Of a DNA stretch of 64,000 nucleotides, positions 35,140 through 43,475 are shown piece by piece. The DNA comes from Caballeronia peredens (GTDB lineage Bacteria > Pseudomonadota > Gammaproteobacteria > Burkholderiales > Burkholderiaceae). Each line of letters begins with the position of its first letter. Position 1 is the stretch's first letter. A program made the translations under genes and the position numbers. The DNA is taken from NCBI GenBank assembly GCA_001544595.2, contig FCOH02000011.1:124001-188000 (forward strand), given 5' to 3'. The notes below the pieces were generated by a model. That model did no database searches, was not told the origin of the DNA, and was given only the letters and a program-made list of their open reading frames with translations.

Positions 35140-35580
35140 ATGCTGAGAAGAACCGTGCTGGGCGCGCTGGCTTCCCTGGCCGCACTCGTCGCCGATTCGT
35201 CGTTTCCCGCCGCGCGTGCGCGCACGCCCGCGCCGCCGAATGCCGAGGCGTACATCATCTGGCCGCCGGACGGCGCCGTGATCTCCGGCGGCAAGCTCTG
35301 GGTGCGCATGGGCTTGCGCAATATGGGCGTGTGCCCGAAGGGCGTCGATCTGCCGAATGTGGGCCATCATCATTTGCTGATCGATACGGACCTGCCGCCG
35401 CTCGATCAGGAGATTCCGTCCGATCGCAATCATCTGCACTACGGCGCGGGCGAAACCGATGCGCGCATCGAACTGCCGCCCGGCAAACACACGCTGCAAC
35501 TGCTGATGGGCGACTACAACCACGTCCCGCACGATCCGCCGGTCTATTCGAAGAAGATCACGATCACGGTCAAATCATGA
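35140..35580 (+). CDS. DUF4399 secreted protein, copy 1
   Basis: A 146-residue protein with a signal peptide (MLRRTVLGALASLAALVADS...ARA). The DUF4399 domain shows AYIIWPPDGAVISGGKLWVRMGL, VGHHHLLIDTDLPP and ELPPGKHTLQLLMGDYNHVPHDPPV. The His-rich GHHHLLID and the later HxxH-like residues suggest metal binding. Translation of copy 2 is coupled by an ATGA overlap. The family has no known function. Confidence 0.88.
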   Translation: MLRRTVLGALASLAALVADSSFPAARARTPAPPNAEAYIIWPPDGAVISGGKLWVRMGLRNMGVCPKGVDLPNVGHHHLLIDTDLPPLDQEIPSDRNHLHYGAGETDARIELPPGKHTLQLLMGDYNHVPHDPPVYSKKITITVKS

Positions 35581-36035
35581 AAAAGCGATCCGCTGACACT
35601 TCCGCGCGCGCGCGTGCGATCCTTGCCGCCGCCGCACTGGCGAGCGCGCTCGCCGCCCCTTGCGCGTTCGCCGGGCCGACGCCCGCGCCGGCCAACGCCT
35701 ACGCGTATATCGGTTATCCGAATGACGGCCAGACCGTGCCCGCAGGCAAGCCGTTCAAGGTCTGGTTCGGGTTGCGCTACATGGGTGTCGCTCCGCGCGG
35801 CGTGAAGTTTCCGAACACCGGGCATCATCACTTGCTGATCGATGTGGATTTGCCGCCGATGGATCAGGAGATTCCATCGGACCGCAATCATCTGCATTAC
35901 GGCGCTGGCGAAACCGAAACGATGCTCGAACTTCCGCCGGGCAAGCACACGCTGCAGCTTCTGATGGGCGATGACAAGCACATACCGACGAATCCGCCGG
36001 TTTATTCCAGGAAGATCACGATCTACGTCAAGTGA
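35577..36035 (+). CDS. DUF4399 secreted protein, copy 2
   Basis: A 152-residue paralogue of the preceding gene, sharing GHHHLLIDxDLPPxDQEIPSD and NHLHYGAGET nearly without change, with its own signal peptide (ending CAFA-GP). ATG overlaps the upstream stop. The N-terminal halves differ more (YIGYPNDGQTVPAGKPFKVWFGL). This is a tandem duplication, and both copies are probably secreted together and perhaps form a heteromer. Confidence 0.88.
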   Translation: MKKRSADTSARARAILAAAALASALAAPCAFAGPTPAPANAYAYIGYPNDGQTVPAGKPFKVWFGLRYMGVAPRGVKFPNTGHHHLLIDVDLPPMDQEIPSDRNHLHYGAGETETMLELPPGKHTLQLLMGDDKHIPTNPPVYSRKITIYVK

Positions 36036-36040
36036 GCGGG

Positions 36041-36073
36041 CGCCGCGATGCGTTGATTCGCGCGGCGTCTTTT
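36041..36073 (+). terminator. Weak rho-independent terminator after the DUF4399 pair
   Basis: CGCCGCG and CGCGGCG pair across a 13-nt loop and are followed by TCTTTT. It lies 5 nt after the second DUF4399 stop. Confidence 0.6.
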
Positions 36074-36292
36074 CCAGGGCTTTGAGCAATCGAGTCGCGG
36101 GATTCGTGCGAGGAGAAAGTGTGCGCGTGGCGATTGTGCGGGTGTCGTTCGAAGACCGACAGTCGTCTGCGAAAGTGTTGGTTGAATTGTGTCGAGTGTG
36201 GCTGACAAGGCGCGCGACAAGAGACAGGCCGGATTGAGTTGACACCCATGCGGCAAGGCACAGCGAGAAATTGACGGCCTTCGCGAGCCGCC

Positions 36293-36308
36293 TGGCACAC
36301 CCTGTGCA
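36293..36308 (+). promoter_or_regulatory. Sigma-54 promoter of double-glycine peptide 1
   Basis: TGGCACACCCTGTGCA matches the consensus TGGCAC-N5-TTGCA except for one base, with the exact 10-nt spacing between GG and GC. Transcription would begin near 36320, about 60 nt before the peptide start. A TGTTGGTT element (36176-36183) upstream resembles half of the inverted repeat near the other sigma-54 promoters. The rest of the 344-bp gap shows no gene. Confidence 0.8.
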
Positions 36309-36379
36309 TTCAATCCATGCGAGCAGACAAGTTGCTCGAACCGCCACCGAATACGCAACACACCCCAAGGGGATTCGAA

Positions 36380-36682
36380 ATGACCAAGCTGATCATCAAG
36401 GACCTGCCCGTCACCGAAGAGCTCGACCGCCGTGCAATGTCCGCGGTATGCGGCGGCAGTTCGTTGTTCGCGCCGGGCTTCCTCTCGGGATTCGACTTTT
36501 CGCAGCTCTCGACGGCATTCGCGCCGCAGCAGTTCATCAGCCAGTCGCAGACGACGCTGACGCAGAACGGCAGCAACATCGCGTTCGCCGATGGAATCGC
36601 CTCACGCGCGAATGTCACGCCGAAGCAGGACGCGAAGAACATCGCCAATATCAACTTCGGCGTGGCCGGCGATCTGGCCTGA
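36380..36682 (+). CDS. Double-glycine leader peptide 1, probable substrate of the C39 exporter
   Basis: A 100-residue protein. Residues 1-26 form a leader ending EELDRRAMSAVCGG, with hydrophobic residues at -4 (Val), -7 (Met) and -12 (Leu) before the cut, positions read by C39 peptidases. The predicted 74-residue core (SSLFAPGFLSGFDFSQLS...) is rich in Gln, Asn, Ser, Phe and Ala and has no cysteine. The leader aligns without gaps to the peptide at 48727-49059 (13 of 26 identical). The ATG is preceded by AAGGGGAT. A sigma-54 promoter lies upstream. Product activity unknown: bacteriocin, signal or surface fibre are all possible. Confidence 0.85.
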   Translation: MTKLIIKDLPVTEELDRRAMSAVCGGSSLFAPGFLSGFDFSQLSTAFAPQQFISQSQTTLTQNGSNIAFADGIASRANVTPKQDAKNIANINFGVAGDLA

Positions 36683-37024
36683 TCGAGCTTGATGCGCGCT
36701 TGCTGTTTGCGATCGTTGCAGGGAATGAATCGACGCTTCAGGCAGTAACGTATCGATGCAGTCATGCAGTAAAAGCGGGGCACGGGGAGTTCCGCTGCAA
36801 CATCGCCCGGAGCAACGGGCGTCGCGGTCGGCGCGCCGTATCGATATACGGCCGCCCGATCGCGTCACGGGAGCGCGACGTGTCTCAGAACACGCGCGCG
36901 CCAGGTGACTTAACCCGTATGGAGCCGCGACGCGCCGTGTGATTTACTTGATGTATCGACGGTCGGCGCCGCGCTTCTCACACTTCAACCTGACCGTCGG
37001 TGCGCGTTCACCGGGAGCGAGATC
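36683..37024. other. Intergenic region before the outer membrane factor gene
   Basis: A 342-bp stretch. I find no TGGCAC-type sigma-54 promoter, no clear terminator and no credible small gene. The export genes therefore probably have a different promoter from the peptides, or are reached by read-through. Confidence 0.5.
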
Positions 37025-38473
37025 GTGCGTGCCTTGTTGCCAACGTTGCGTATTTCCATCGGCCGCAAGAGCCTGGTGTTGTCGGCCGCGCTCGGTTCAG
37101 CGCTGCTTTCCGGTTGCATCGACGTGAAGGTGCCGACTTACCAGCGCCCCGACACGCCGGAGAAAACCGCCTTCACGAAGATCGACGCGCCGAAGGTCGC
37201 CGCGTCCGACACGATCCAGCCCGACTGGTGGAAGCAGTTCCGCGATCCGTATCTCGACTCGCTGGTGGAGAAGGCCATCAACGGCAACTTCGACATCAAG
37301 GTGCTGGCCGCGCGCATTCAGGTTGCAGGTGCGCAGATCGGCGAAGCGCGTGCGGGCGCGCTGCCTTCGATGGATCTCGGCGCGGGCGCGGCGTTCGAGA
37401 AAACCACCGGCCAGAAGTTCTCGAAGCAGTACAACGTGGCGACGCAGGTCAACTGGGACATCGACATCTGGGGCGCAGTCGAGAAGGGCGTGCAGGCGCA
37501 GAAAGCGGAGTTTCGCGCGACCGAAGCCGACTGGCGCGCGGGCTATCTCGAACTCGTCTCGAGCGTATCGACGACCTACTTCCAGATTCTTCAGTTCGAC
37601 GATCAGATCTCGCAGCAGAAACAGACGATCGTCACGAACCAGAAGATCCTCACGATTTTCGAGGGCATGGAAAAGAACGGCCTCGTACCGCATACGCAGG
37701 TGCTCACGCAGCGCGCCGAACTCAACCGTCTGACCCGCGATCTGCTGGAACTGAAGCGCTCGCGCGATCTCGGCGACAACGCGCTCTCGACGCTGATCGG
37801 CGTGCCGGCCGGCGAATTCAAGGTGCCCGAAGGCAAGTTGCAAAAGCGCGTGCAGGTTCCGCCGGTGCCGGGCGGCCTGCCTTCGCAATTGCTCGCGCGG
37901 CGTCCCGATCTGATCGCGGCGGAATATCGCGTGCTCGAAGCATACGATCTCGTCGGACAGGCAAAGCTCGCGCAATTGCCGACCATCAGTCTGACGGGAC
38001 GCGGCGGTTCGGCGAGCTTTGCGCTCACCGATCTGCTCAAGACGTTCACGTTCAGCTTTCTGCCGAGCATCAACATTCCGATTCTCGACCCAAGCGTGCG
38101 CGCGCACGTGAAGACCACCGAAGCGCAGACCACGGTCGTTGAACAGCAATATCGGAGCACCGTGATGAATGCGTTCGAGGAAGTGGAGAACGCGCTCGTC
38201 AATCTCGATTCGCACATGAAGCAGCGCGGCGAGCTGCAGCAGGAAGTCGATCAGTTGACGATCGTCGCCGCGCAGATCGACGCGCAACTGAAAGAGGGCG
38301 TGATCTCGCAACTCGAAGTGTTCGAGACCGAGCGCACGCTGCTGGCCGCGCAACTGGCCTTGCTGGCGAACCATCAGCAGATTCTTTCCGACACCGTGAC
38401 GCTCTACAAGGCGCTCGGCGGCGGCTGGACGGCGGTCGACGTGCAAAGCGCGAGTAAAGACGGACTGAAGTGA
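37025..38473 (+). CDS. TolC/NodT-type outer membrane factor lipoprotein of the export system
   Basis: A 482-residue protein with lipobox LLSGC (Cys about 31) and the outer membrane efflux fold: two OEP repeats with the conserved ...PDWWKQFRDPYLDSLV start, RRPDLIAAEY between repeats, and long coiled-coil helices (ASVTQ-like tunnel segments). It should give an outer membrane exit duct. The GTG start is preceded by GGGAGCG. Location at the head of the HlyD/C39-ABC genes argues it completes this type I-like exporter rather than a drug pump. A 166-nt gap precedes the FHA gene. Confidence 0.9.
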   Translation: MRALLPTLRISIGRKSLVLSAALGSALLSGCIDVKVPTYQRPDTPEKTAFTKIDAPKVAASDTIQPDWWKQFRDPYLDSLVEKAINGNFDIKVLAARIQVAGAQIGEARAGALPSMDLGAGAAFEKTTGQKFSKQYNVATQVNWDIDIWGAVEKGVQAQKAEFRATEADWRAGYLELVSSVSTTYFQILQFDDQISQQKQTIVTNQKILTIFEGMEKNGLVPHTQVLTQRAELNRLTRDLLELKRSRDLGDNALSTLIGVPAGEFKVPEGKLQKRVQVPPVPGGLPSQLLARRPDLIAAEYRVLEAYDLVGQAKLAQLPTISLTGRGGSASFALTDLLKTFTFSFLPSINIPILDPSVRAHVKTTEAQTTVVEQQYRSTVMNAFEEVENALVNLDSHMKQRGELQQEVDQLTIVAAQIDAQLKEGVISQLEVFETERTLLAAQLALLANHQQILSDTVTLYKALGGGWTAVDVQSASKDGLK

Positions 38474-38590
38474 ACCGTTACATCAGTCGCCGGGATAATC
38501 GTATGAAGTTATCAGGCAGGATTGCTAACGATCGTTCTTAAAAGACGAATAAATCGCTTATATATGGCGTGATGTACCAGTGCCGCGTGA

Positions 38591-38618
38591 TTGACTACGA
38601 CGATGCGTGACTTAAACT
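38591..38618 (+). promoter_or_regulatory. Candidate sigma-70 promoter before the FHA gene
   Basis: TTGACT and TAAACT are 16 bp apart, a fair -35/-10 pair. If used, the leader before ATG 38640 would be only about 15 nt, so either start or promoter may be wrong. Confidence 0.35.
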
Positions 38619-38639
38619 CTCAACAGCCGCCGGTTGCGA

Positions 38640-41282
38640 ATGACATCAATCACGGCGCATTCCAACCTGTCCCTGCGCCCGACGTTGGCGGGCGTTCCTC
38701 TGACGCATCGGCGGCAGTGGCTGGACGTACCGCGTGACATGGACATGGCTCAAGGCGTATCCGTTGCGGAACAACAGCCGGGCGTGGGCGAGGCGTTCGA
38801 CGTCATCCTGAAGCCCGTGCCGAATCGCGAGCCCGGCAGCGACACCGACGGGCTGGCGGAAATTCGCATCGACGAAAATCTCTTCGCGATCGGACGCACC
38901 GAAGCGCCGTTCGATACGAGCCCGCCCGAAGCGGTGGCGCAGCTCTCGCGCCGTCACGCGCGCATTTTCATCGAGCACGGTTTGGTCTATATCGCCGATC
39001 TCGCCAGCAAGAACGGCACGGCGGTCAACGGCACGCCCGTGCGCGACACGCCCGCGCGCGTGCGCAACGGCGACGTTATTTCGTTCGGCAGCCGGCTTTC
39101 GTATCGCGTGCAGTTCGCGCCGCGTGCGCGGCGGCTCGGCGTGCCGAGACCCGTCGGGCTCACGCTCGTACCGCAACGCGACGATCTCGGCCTTCAGCCG
39201 ATCGAACTCGCGCAGTTTCCGTTTCTCGTCAGCAAGACCGACGTGACGTTCGCGCGCTATCGCGAACAGTATCCGCATCAGGTGAATTACGTGTCGCGCC
39301 GGCACGCGCATGTGTTCGTCAAGGGCGGCGCGCCCTTCGTCGAGGATCTCGGCAGCACCAACGGCACGTTCGTCAACGGCGAGCGGCTCGGCGCGTCGGC
39401 CGTCGAACTGACGAATGGCGACACGCTCGCGTTCGGCGGCACGCACTTCGCCTACAAGGTGCATTTGCACGGCGAGGAAGGCGAATCCACGCTCACCGAG
39501 ATGGTCGCGCTGGAACAGGCGCAGTCACAGATGCAGTCGCAGGCGCAAGAAGAATTCGACAGCGACAAGACGACGTTCGTCGGTTCGGCGCATTCGTTTC
39601 TCGATATCTTTTGCGTCGATCAGGCGGCGGCGCGCGAGGACGAAGTCAACGAGGACGCCCAGCCGAAGACCGCGGAAGAGAGCCGTCATGCTGCGCGCCA
39701 GGCGAAGCGCGGCAAGTTCTCGTTGTTCGTCGGCGAGTTACGCCGGGCGCTCGCGAGCGACGAGCGCGGCACTTCACGGCGCACGCGCATCGTCGTCGCG
39801 TGCGTGCTTGCGGCGCTCGTGGCGGGCGGCGGGGCGCTTTTCTATAGCGGTTCGCCGGAGCGTCACGCGAAGTCGCTGATGGCGCAGGGCCAATACGGCG
39901 ACGCGGCCGCGCTCACTCGCGATTATCTGAAGTCGCATCACGACGACGCGCAATTCGCGTCGATGAACACCGAAGCGGTGCTCAAGTCGAACGTGCCGCG
40001 CTGGCTCGCCGCACTGAGAAAAGGCGATTTTGCCGATGCGGACGCGATCATCGCGCATATGAAAACGCTCGGCGAGCAGAATCCCGACGTGCGTTCGCTG
40101 CTCGACGAACTCGAATGGATCGGCAAGCTGGAAAGCTTCGTGATCGGCCGCGGCGGCGCGGATGCACCGATCCGCATCTATGGCGATGAACCGCGTATCG
40201 GCGCGATCCTGAAACATTGGGAAGCGGATGCGTCGGGGCATCAGCGCGATCTGGACCGCATCGCCGGTTATGTGCCCGAGTTTCGCGAGCCCTATGGACA
40301 GGCGCTCAGTCATCTGCGCAAGCTGCAAAGCGACGACTCCGTGTATCTCGCGGCCATCGACAGGCTCGATGCGAGCATCGTCAAGAGTCTCGCTCAGGAC
40401 GATCTCGATGCGATCGGCGCGACGCTTAAAGATTACGCGGACAAATATCCGCGTCTCGCGGGGCTCGACCGCGTGCGCGCCGATCTTAATGCCTACACCG
40501 GACTGCGCCGCGGTCTTTCCGGTGCCAGCCTTGCTCCGCTCGCGGGCTCGCTGACGAAGGCGAATTTTTCGACGCCGCCGTTTCAGGAGCGGTTTCGTCA
40601 ACTGAGCGCGAGCCAGTTGCCGCCCGCCGACGTGCTCACGCAATACGCGGCCGTCGCCGATGCATGGGATCACGGCCGCGCTGCACAGGCGATCGATGCC
40701 TTGCAGAAGCTGCCGCAAGGTTCGTGGTCCGCGATGGTCCAAAAGGAACTCGCGCACAAGAAGGCCGTGGCGGCGCAGTATGCCGATCTGCAGAAGGCGC
40801 GCGGCACGAAAGGCTATGAGGAAACGCTGCTCTCGTTCTACGAAACGCTCGATCTCGACAGCGACGCGTACTACGCGAAGACGGTCGCGCCCGAAGTGGC
40901 GTCGCTGAAGGACAAGGCCGTCGCGCGCGCGCAGACGCTGATGACGCAGGCGCAGACGTCGTGGCAGCAGTACCGGACCAATGGCGGCATCGGCGGGTCG
41001 CAGCGGCTCGAATCGGGCGTGTCCGACACGTTCCGTACCCAGGCGCGGCTCTTGTCAGATGCGGAAGACGCGGCCACGCGCGGCATGCGCATCTTCAGGC
41101 AGGTGAAGGCGGACAGCGCCACGGCCAAGTGGGCCGCGCTCGCCAATGAGATCGACACCGAAGCGGACTTGCAGCGGCGCTCGCTGCAGGATTTGCGGAT
41201 GGTGCTCGAACCAGGGCTCCTCAACACGAAGCTGAGTTTGATCGGCGGAGGCACGACCAGTGAAGCGAGACGCACACCTTAA
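38640..41282 (+). CDS. Twin FHA-domain membrane protein
   Basis: An 880-residue protein. Two N-terminal forkhead-associated domains carry the phosphothreonine-binding residues: first GR...SRRHARI...ASKNGTAVNG (about 85-135), second SRRHAHVF...GSTNGTFVNG (about 215-250). A transmembrane helix (about 384-404) follows. The 475-residue C-terminal part is helical and probably periplasmic, with no recognised family. FHA domains bind Thr-phosphorylated partners, so the protein may tie the exporter to Ser/Thr phosphorylation. The start is uncertain (TTG 38634 or ATG 38739 also possible). The stop overlaps the HlyD gene by 23 nt. Confidence 0.85.
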   Translation: MTSITAHSNLSLRPTLAGVPLTHRRQWLDVPRDMDMAQGVSVAEQQPGVGEAFDVILKPVPNREPGSDTDGLAEIRIDENLFAIGRTEAPFDTSPPEAVAQLSRRHARIFIEHGLVYIADLASKNGTAVNGTPVRDTPARVRNGDVISFGSRLSYRVQFAPRARRLGVPRPVGLTLVPQRDDLGLQPIELAQFPFLVSKTDVTFARYREQYPHQVNYVSRRHAHVFVKGGAPFVEDLGSTNGTFVNGERLGASAVELTNGDTLAFGGTHFAYKVHLHGEEGESTLTEMVALEQAQSQMQSQAQEEFDSDKTTFVGSAHSFLDIFCVDQAAAREDEVNEDAQPKTAEESRHAARQAKRGKFSLFVGELRRALASDERGTSRRTRIVVACVLAALVAGGGALFYSGSPERHAKSLMAQGQYGDAAALTRDYLKSHHDDAQFASMNTEAVLKSNVPRWLAALRKGDFADADAIIAHMKTLGEQNPDVRSLLDELEWIGKLESFVIGRGGADAPIRIYGDEPRIGAILKHWEADASGHQRDLDRIAGYVPEFREPYGQALSHLRKLQSDDSVYLAAIDRLDASIVKSLAQDDLDAIGATLKDYADKYPRLAGLDRVRADLNAYTGLRRGLSGASLAPLAGSLTKANFSTPPFQERFRQLSASQLPPADVLTQYAAVADAWDHGRAAQAIDALQKLPQGSWSAMVQKELAHKKAVAAQYADLQKARGTKGYEETLLSFYETLDLDSDAYYAKTVAPEVASLKDKAVARAQTLMTQAQTSWQQYRTNGGIGGSQRLESGVSDTFRTQARLLSDAEDAATRGMRIFRQVKADSATAKWAALANEIDTEADLQRRSLQDLRMVLEPGLLNTKLSLIGGGTTSEARRTP

Positions 41283-42633
41283 ACCGCTGTCGGAGGCGCT
41301 CGGCGATCACGGCGCCGAGGGCATCGCGATACTCACCGCCGAGCCGCTCAAGGCCACGCAGGCGCTCGTCTTCGCGATGGTGGCGCTGGTCGGCTCCGCG
41401 CTCGTGTGGTCGTTCGTCGGCCACGCGGACGTGATGGTCACGGCGCAAGGCACGCTCGCGCCCGAATCGGAAGTGCGCCGCTTCTACGCGCCGATCGACG
41501 GCGAGCTGGCCGACCTGTATATCGCCGAAGGGCAGCCCGTGCGCAAGGACGACGTGGTCGCGCGGCTGAACGCGCGCGGCGCGATCGAAGCGGCGACGAA
41601 CGCGCTCGAAGCGCAACTGAAGCTCGACGACGCCGAGCGCGAATGGAAGCAGTTCCCCGAGAAAAAGCTGCTGATGGAGCGCCGGATTGCCGCGCTCAAG
41701 GATCAGATGGATGTCGAGGAACATCAGCATCAGCAGCGCGTGTCCGAAGGCACGAGCAAGCTCGCGGAAGGACAGAAGGCGCAATTGCAGGAAGCGCGCA
41801 GCACGCTCGAGAATGCGCGCCGCGCCCGCGACGCCGCGAAGGTCGAATTCGACCGCTTTCAGCGTCTGTTCGCGTTGCCGGGCGGCGGCGGCATCTCGCA
41901 GGCGCAGGTCGATGCGAAGCGCAATGCGTATCTGGAAGCGGACGGCGGCTTTCGCGTCGAGCAATCGCGGCTCGCGGAACTGGACTTTCGCCTGAGCCAC
42001 GATTTCACGCAAGCGAAACGCCAGCTCGAAACGAGCGGCCAGGAAGCCACCAATCTGCGCCTGCAATACGAAGCCGCGATGCGCGAGGTCGCGAGCACGG
42101 AGGACAAGTTGCGTCTGCAACTACAGACGGCGCGACTCGTCGCCGATGCGGCGGCGCGCATCAAGTTCGAGAACATCGACAAGGACAATTTCCTGCTGAT
42201 TCTCGCGCCTGTGTCGGGCGTGATCACCGATGTCACATCGACGCAGCAGGGCGACAAGATTCAGGCGAACACGCCGCTCGGCGGCATCGCGCCGGCGAAT
42301 GCGAAGCCTGTGCTGAAGATCGAGATTGCCGAGCACGACCGCGCGTTCCTGCGCGAAGGGCAGCGCGTGAAGCTCAAGTTCAACGCGTTTCCTTATCAGC
42401 GCTATGGCGTGATCGACGGCACGCTCGCGTTCATTTCGCCCGCCACCAAGCCAAGCCCGACCACCAAGCAGCCGGTGTACGAAGGGCGCGTGACGCTCGA
42501 CCGCGATTCCTATCAGATCGCGGACACGAAGTATCCGTTGCGTTACGGGATGACGGCGAGCGCGGAGATCGTCGTGCGCGAGCGCCGCCTGATCGACCTG
42601 GGGCTGGATCCATTCCGCAATCTGGCGGGATAG
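41260..42633 (+). CDS. HlyD-family membrane fusion protein of the export system
   Basis: A 457-residue adaptor: one transmembrane helix (about 36-54), a biotinyl-lipoyl-like half-motif (VMVTAQGTLAPESEVRRFYAPIDG), a long coiled-coil hairpin (about 110-290), the second lipoyl half (ILAPVSGVITDV) and a C-terminal beta-barrel domain. It links the inner membrane ABC exporter to the outer membrane factor. The GTG start overlaps the FHA gene and has a GGAGG site. It is 72 nt before the PpiC gene, in one operon. Confidence 0.93.
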   Translation: MKRDAHLKPLSEALGDHGAEGIAILTAEPLKATQALVFAMVALVGSALVWSFVGHADVMVTAQGTLAPESEVRRFYAPIDGELADLYIAEGQPVRKDDVVARLNARGAIEAATNALEAQLKLDDAEREWKQFPEKKLLMERRIAALKDQMDVEEHQHQQRVSEGTSKLAEGQKAQLQEARSTLENARRARDAAKVEFDRFQRLFALPGGGGISQAQVDAKRNAYLEADGGFRVEQSRLAELDFRLSHDFTQAKRQLETSGQEATNLRLQYEAAMREVASTEDKLRLQLQTARLVADAAARIKFENIDKDNFLLILAPVSGVITDVTSTQQGDKIQANTPLGGIAPANAKPVLKIEIAEHDRAFLREGQRVKLKFNAFPYQRYGVIDGTLAFISPATKPSPTTKQPVYEGRVTLDRDSYQIADTKYPLRYGMTASAEIVVRERRLIDLGLDPFRNLAG

Positions 42634-42705
42634 GAAAGGAGGGTTACCGGAGCGCCAAAACGCGAACATGCTGCGGAATTCAACTTGAACCGAACGGAGA
42701 ACGAC

Positions 42706-43458
42706 ATGACGGCGATTGTTCGTATCGACGACGAAGTGGTCGACGTAGGGGAATTCATCAGGTTATTGAAGCTGACCGGCCAGTTCGACGGCCTGCTCGA
42801 ACAACTGGTGCGCGACAAGCTGACCGTGCGCGCGGCGAAGAAGGCGGGCGTCGATATCAGCGACGAAGAGATCCAGAATCGCGCGGACCAGTTCCGGCGT
42901 ATTCGCGGGCTGCATCGCGCGGCGGACATGAACAACTATTTGGACGCGCTGCATGTGAGTCTCGACGAGTTCGAGGTCTTCGTCACCGATTCGCTCTATC
43001 AGGAAAAGATGCTGGAGAAGGTCGGCACGAACCGCGAGATCGAGGAATATTTCCAGCTCAATTCGCCGAGGTTCGACAGCATCGAGGTAAGCCATATTCT
43101 GCTCGACACCGAAGGCAGCGCGAAGGAAATGATCTCGTATCTGAACGACGACCCCGACAGCTTCGCCGACATGGCGCGCGAGCACTCGCTTGCCGACACG
43201 CGCGATCAGGGCGGCGTGATCGGCCGCGTGATGCGCGGGCAACTGAAGGCGGATATCGAGGCGAAGGTCTTCAACGCGGAAGTGGGCGATCTGCTCGGGC
43301 CGTTCGTGTCGGCGGACGGGTCGTCATACGAAATTTTCGCGGTGACGGCGAAGTATCCCGCGAAACTCGATGAAGACGTATCCGCCGAAATTCGCCGCCT
43401 TCTGCGCGAGGAATGGATGGTGACGCGCGCGCAGGAGCATGTCATCGAAGCTCGCTAA
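42706..43458 (+). CDS. PpiC-type peptidyl-prolyl isomerase, cytoplasmic
   Basis: A 250-residue protein. The N-terminal SurA-like helical chaperone part (about 15-110) is followed by a parvulin/PpiC domain (about 120-215: SHILLDTEGSAKEMI, FADMAREHSLADTRDQGGVIG, VFNAEVGDLLGPF). There is no signal peptide, unlike periplasmic SurA and PpiD. It sits between the HlyD and ABC genes (17 nt from the latter), so it may keep precursor peptides export-ready in the cytoplasm. ATG 42706 has an ACGGAGA site; an upstream in-frame ATG lacks one. Confidence 0.9.
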   Translation: MTAIVRIDDEVVDVGEFIRLLKLTGQFDGLLEQLVRDKLTVRAAKKAGVDISDEEIQNRADQFRRIRGLHRAADMNNYLDALHVSLDEFEVFVTDSLYQEKMLEKVGTNREIEEYFQLNSPRFDSIEVSHILLDTEGSAKEMISYLNDDPDSFADMAREHSLADTRDQGGVIGRVMRGQLKADIEAKVFNAEVGDLLGPFVSADGSSYEIFAVTAKYPAKLDEDVSAEIRRLLREEWMVTRAQEHVIEAR

Positions 43459-43475
43459 ACCATTCATATCAAGAC

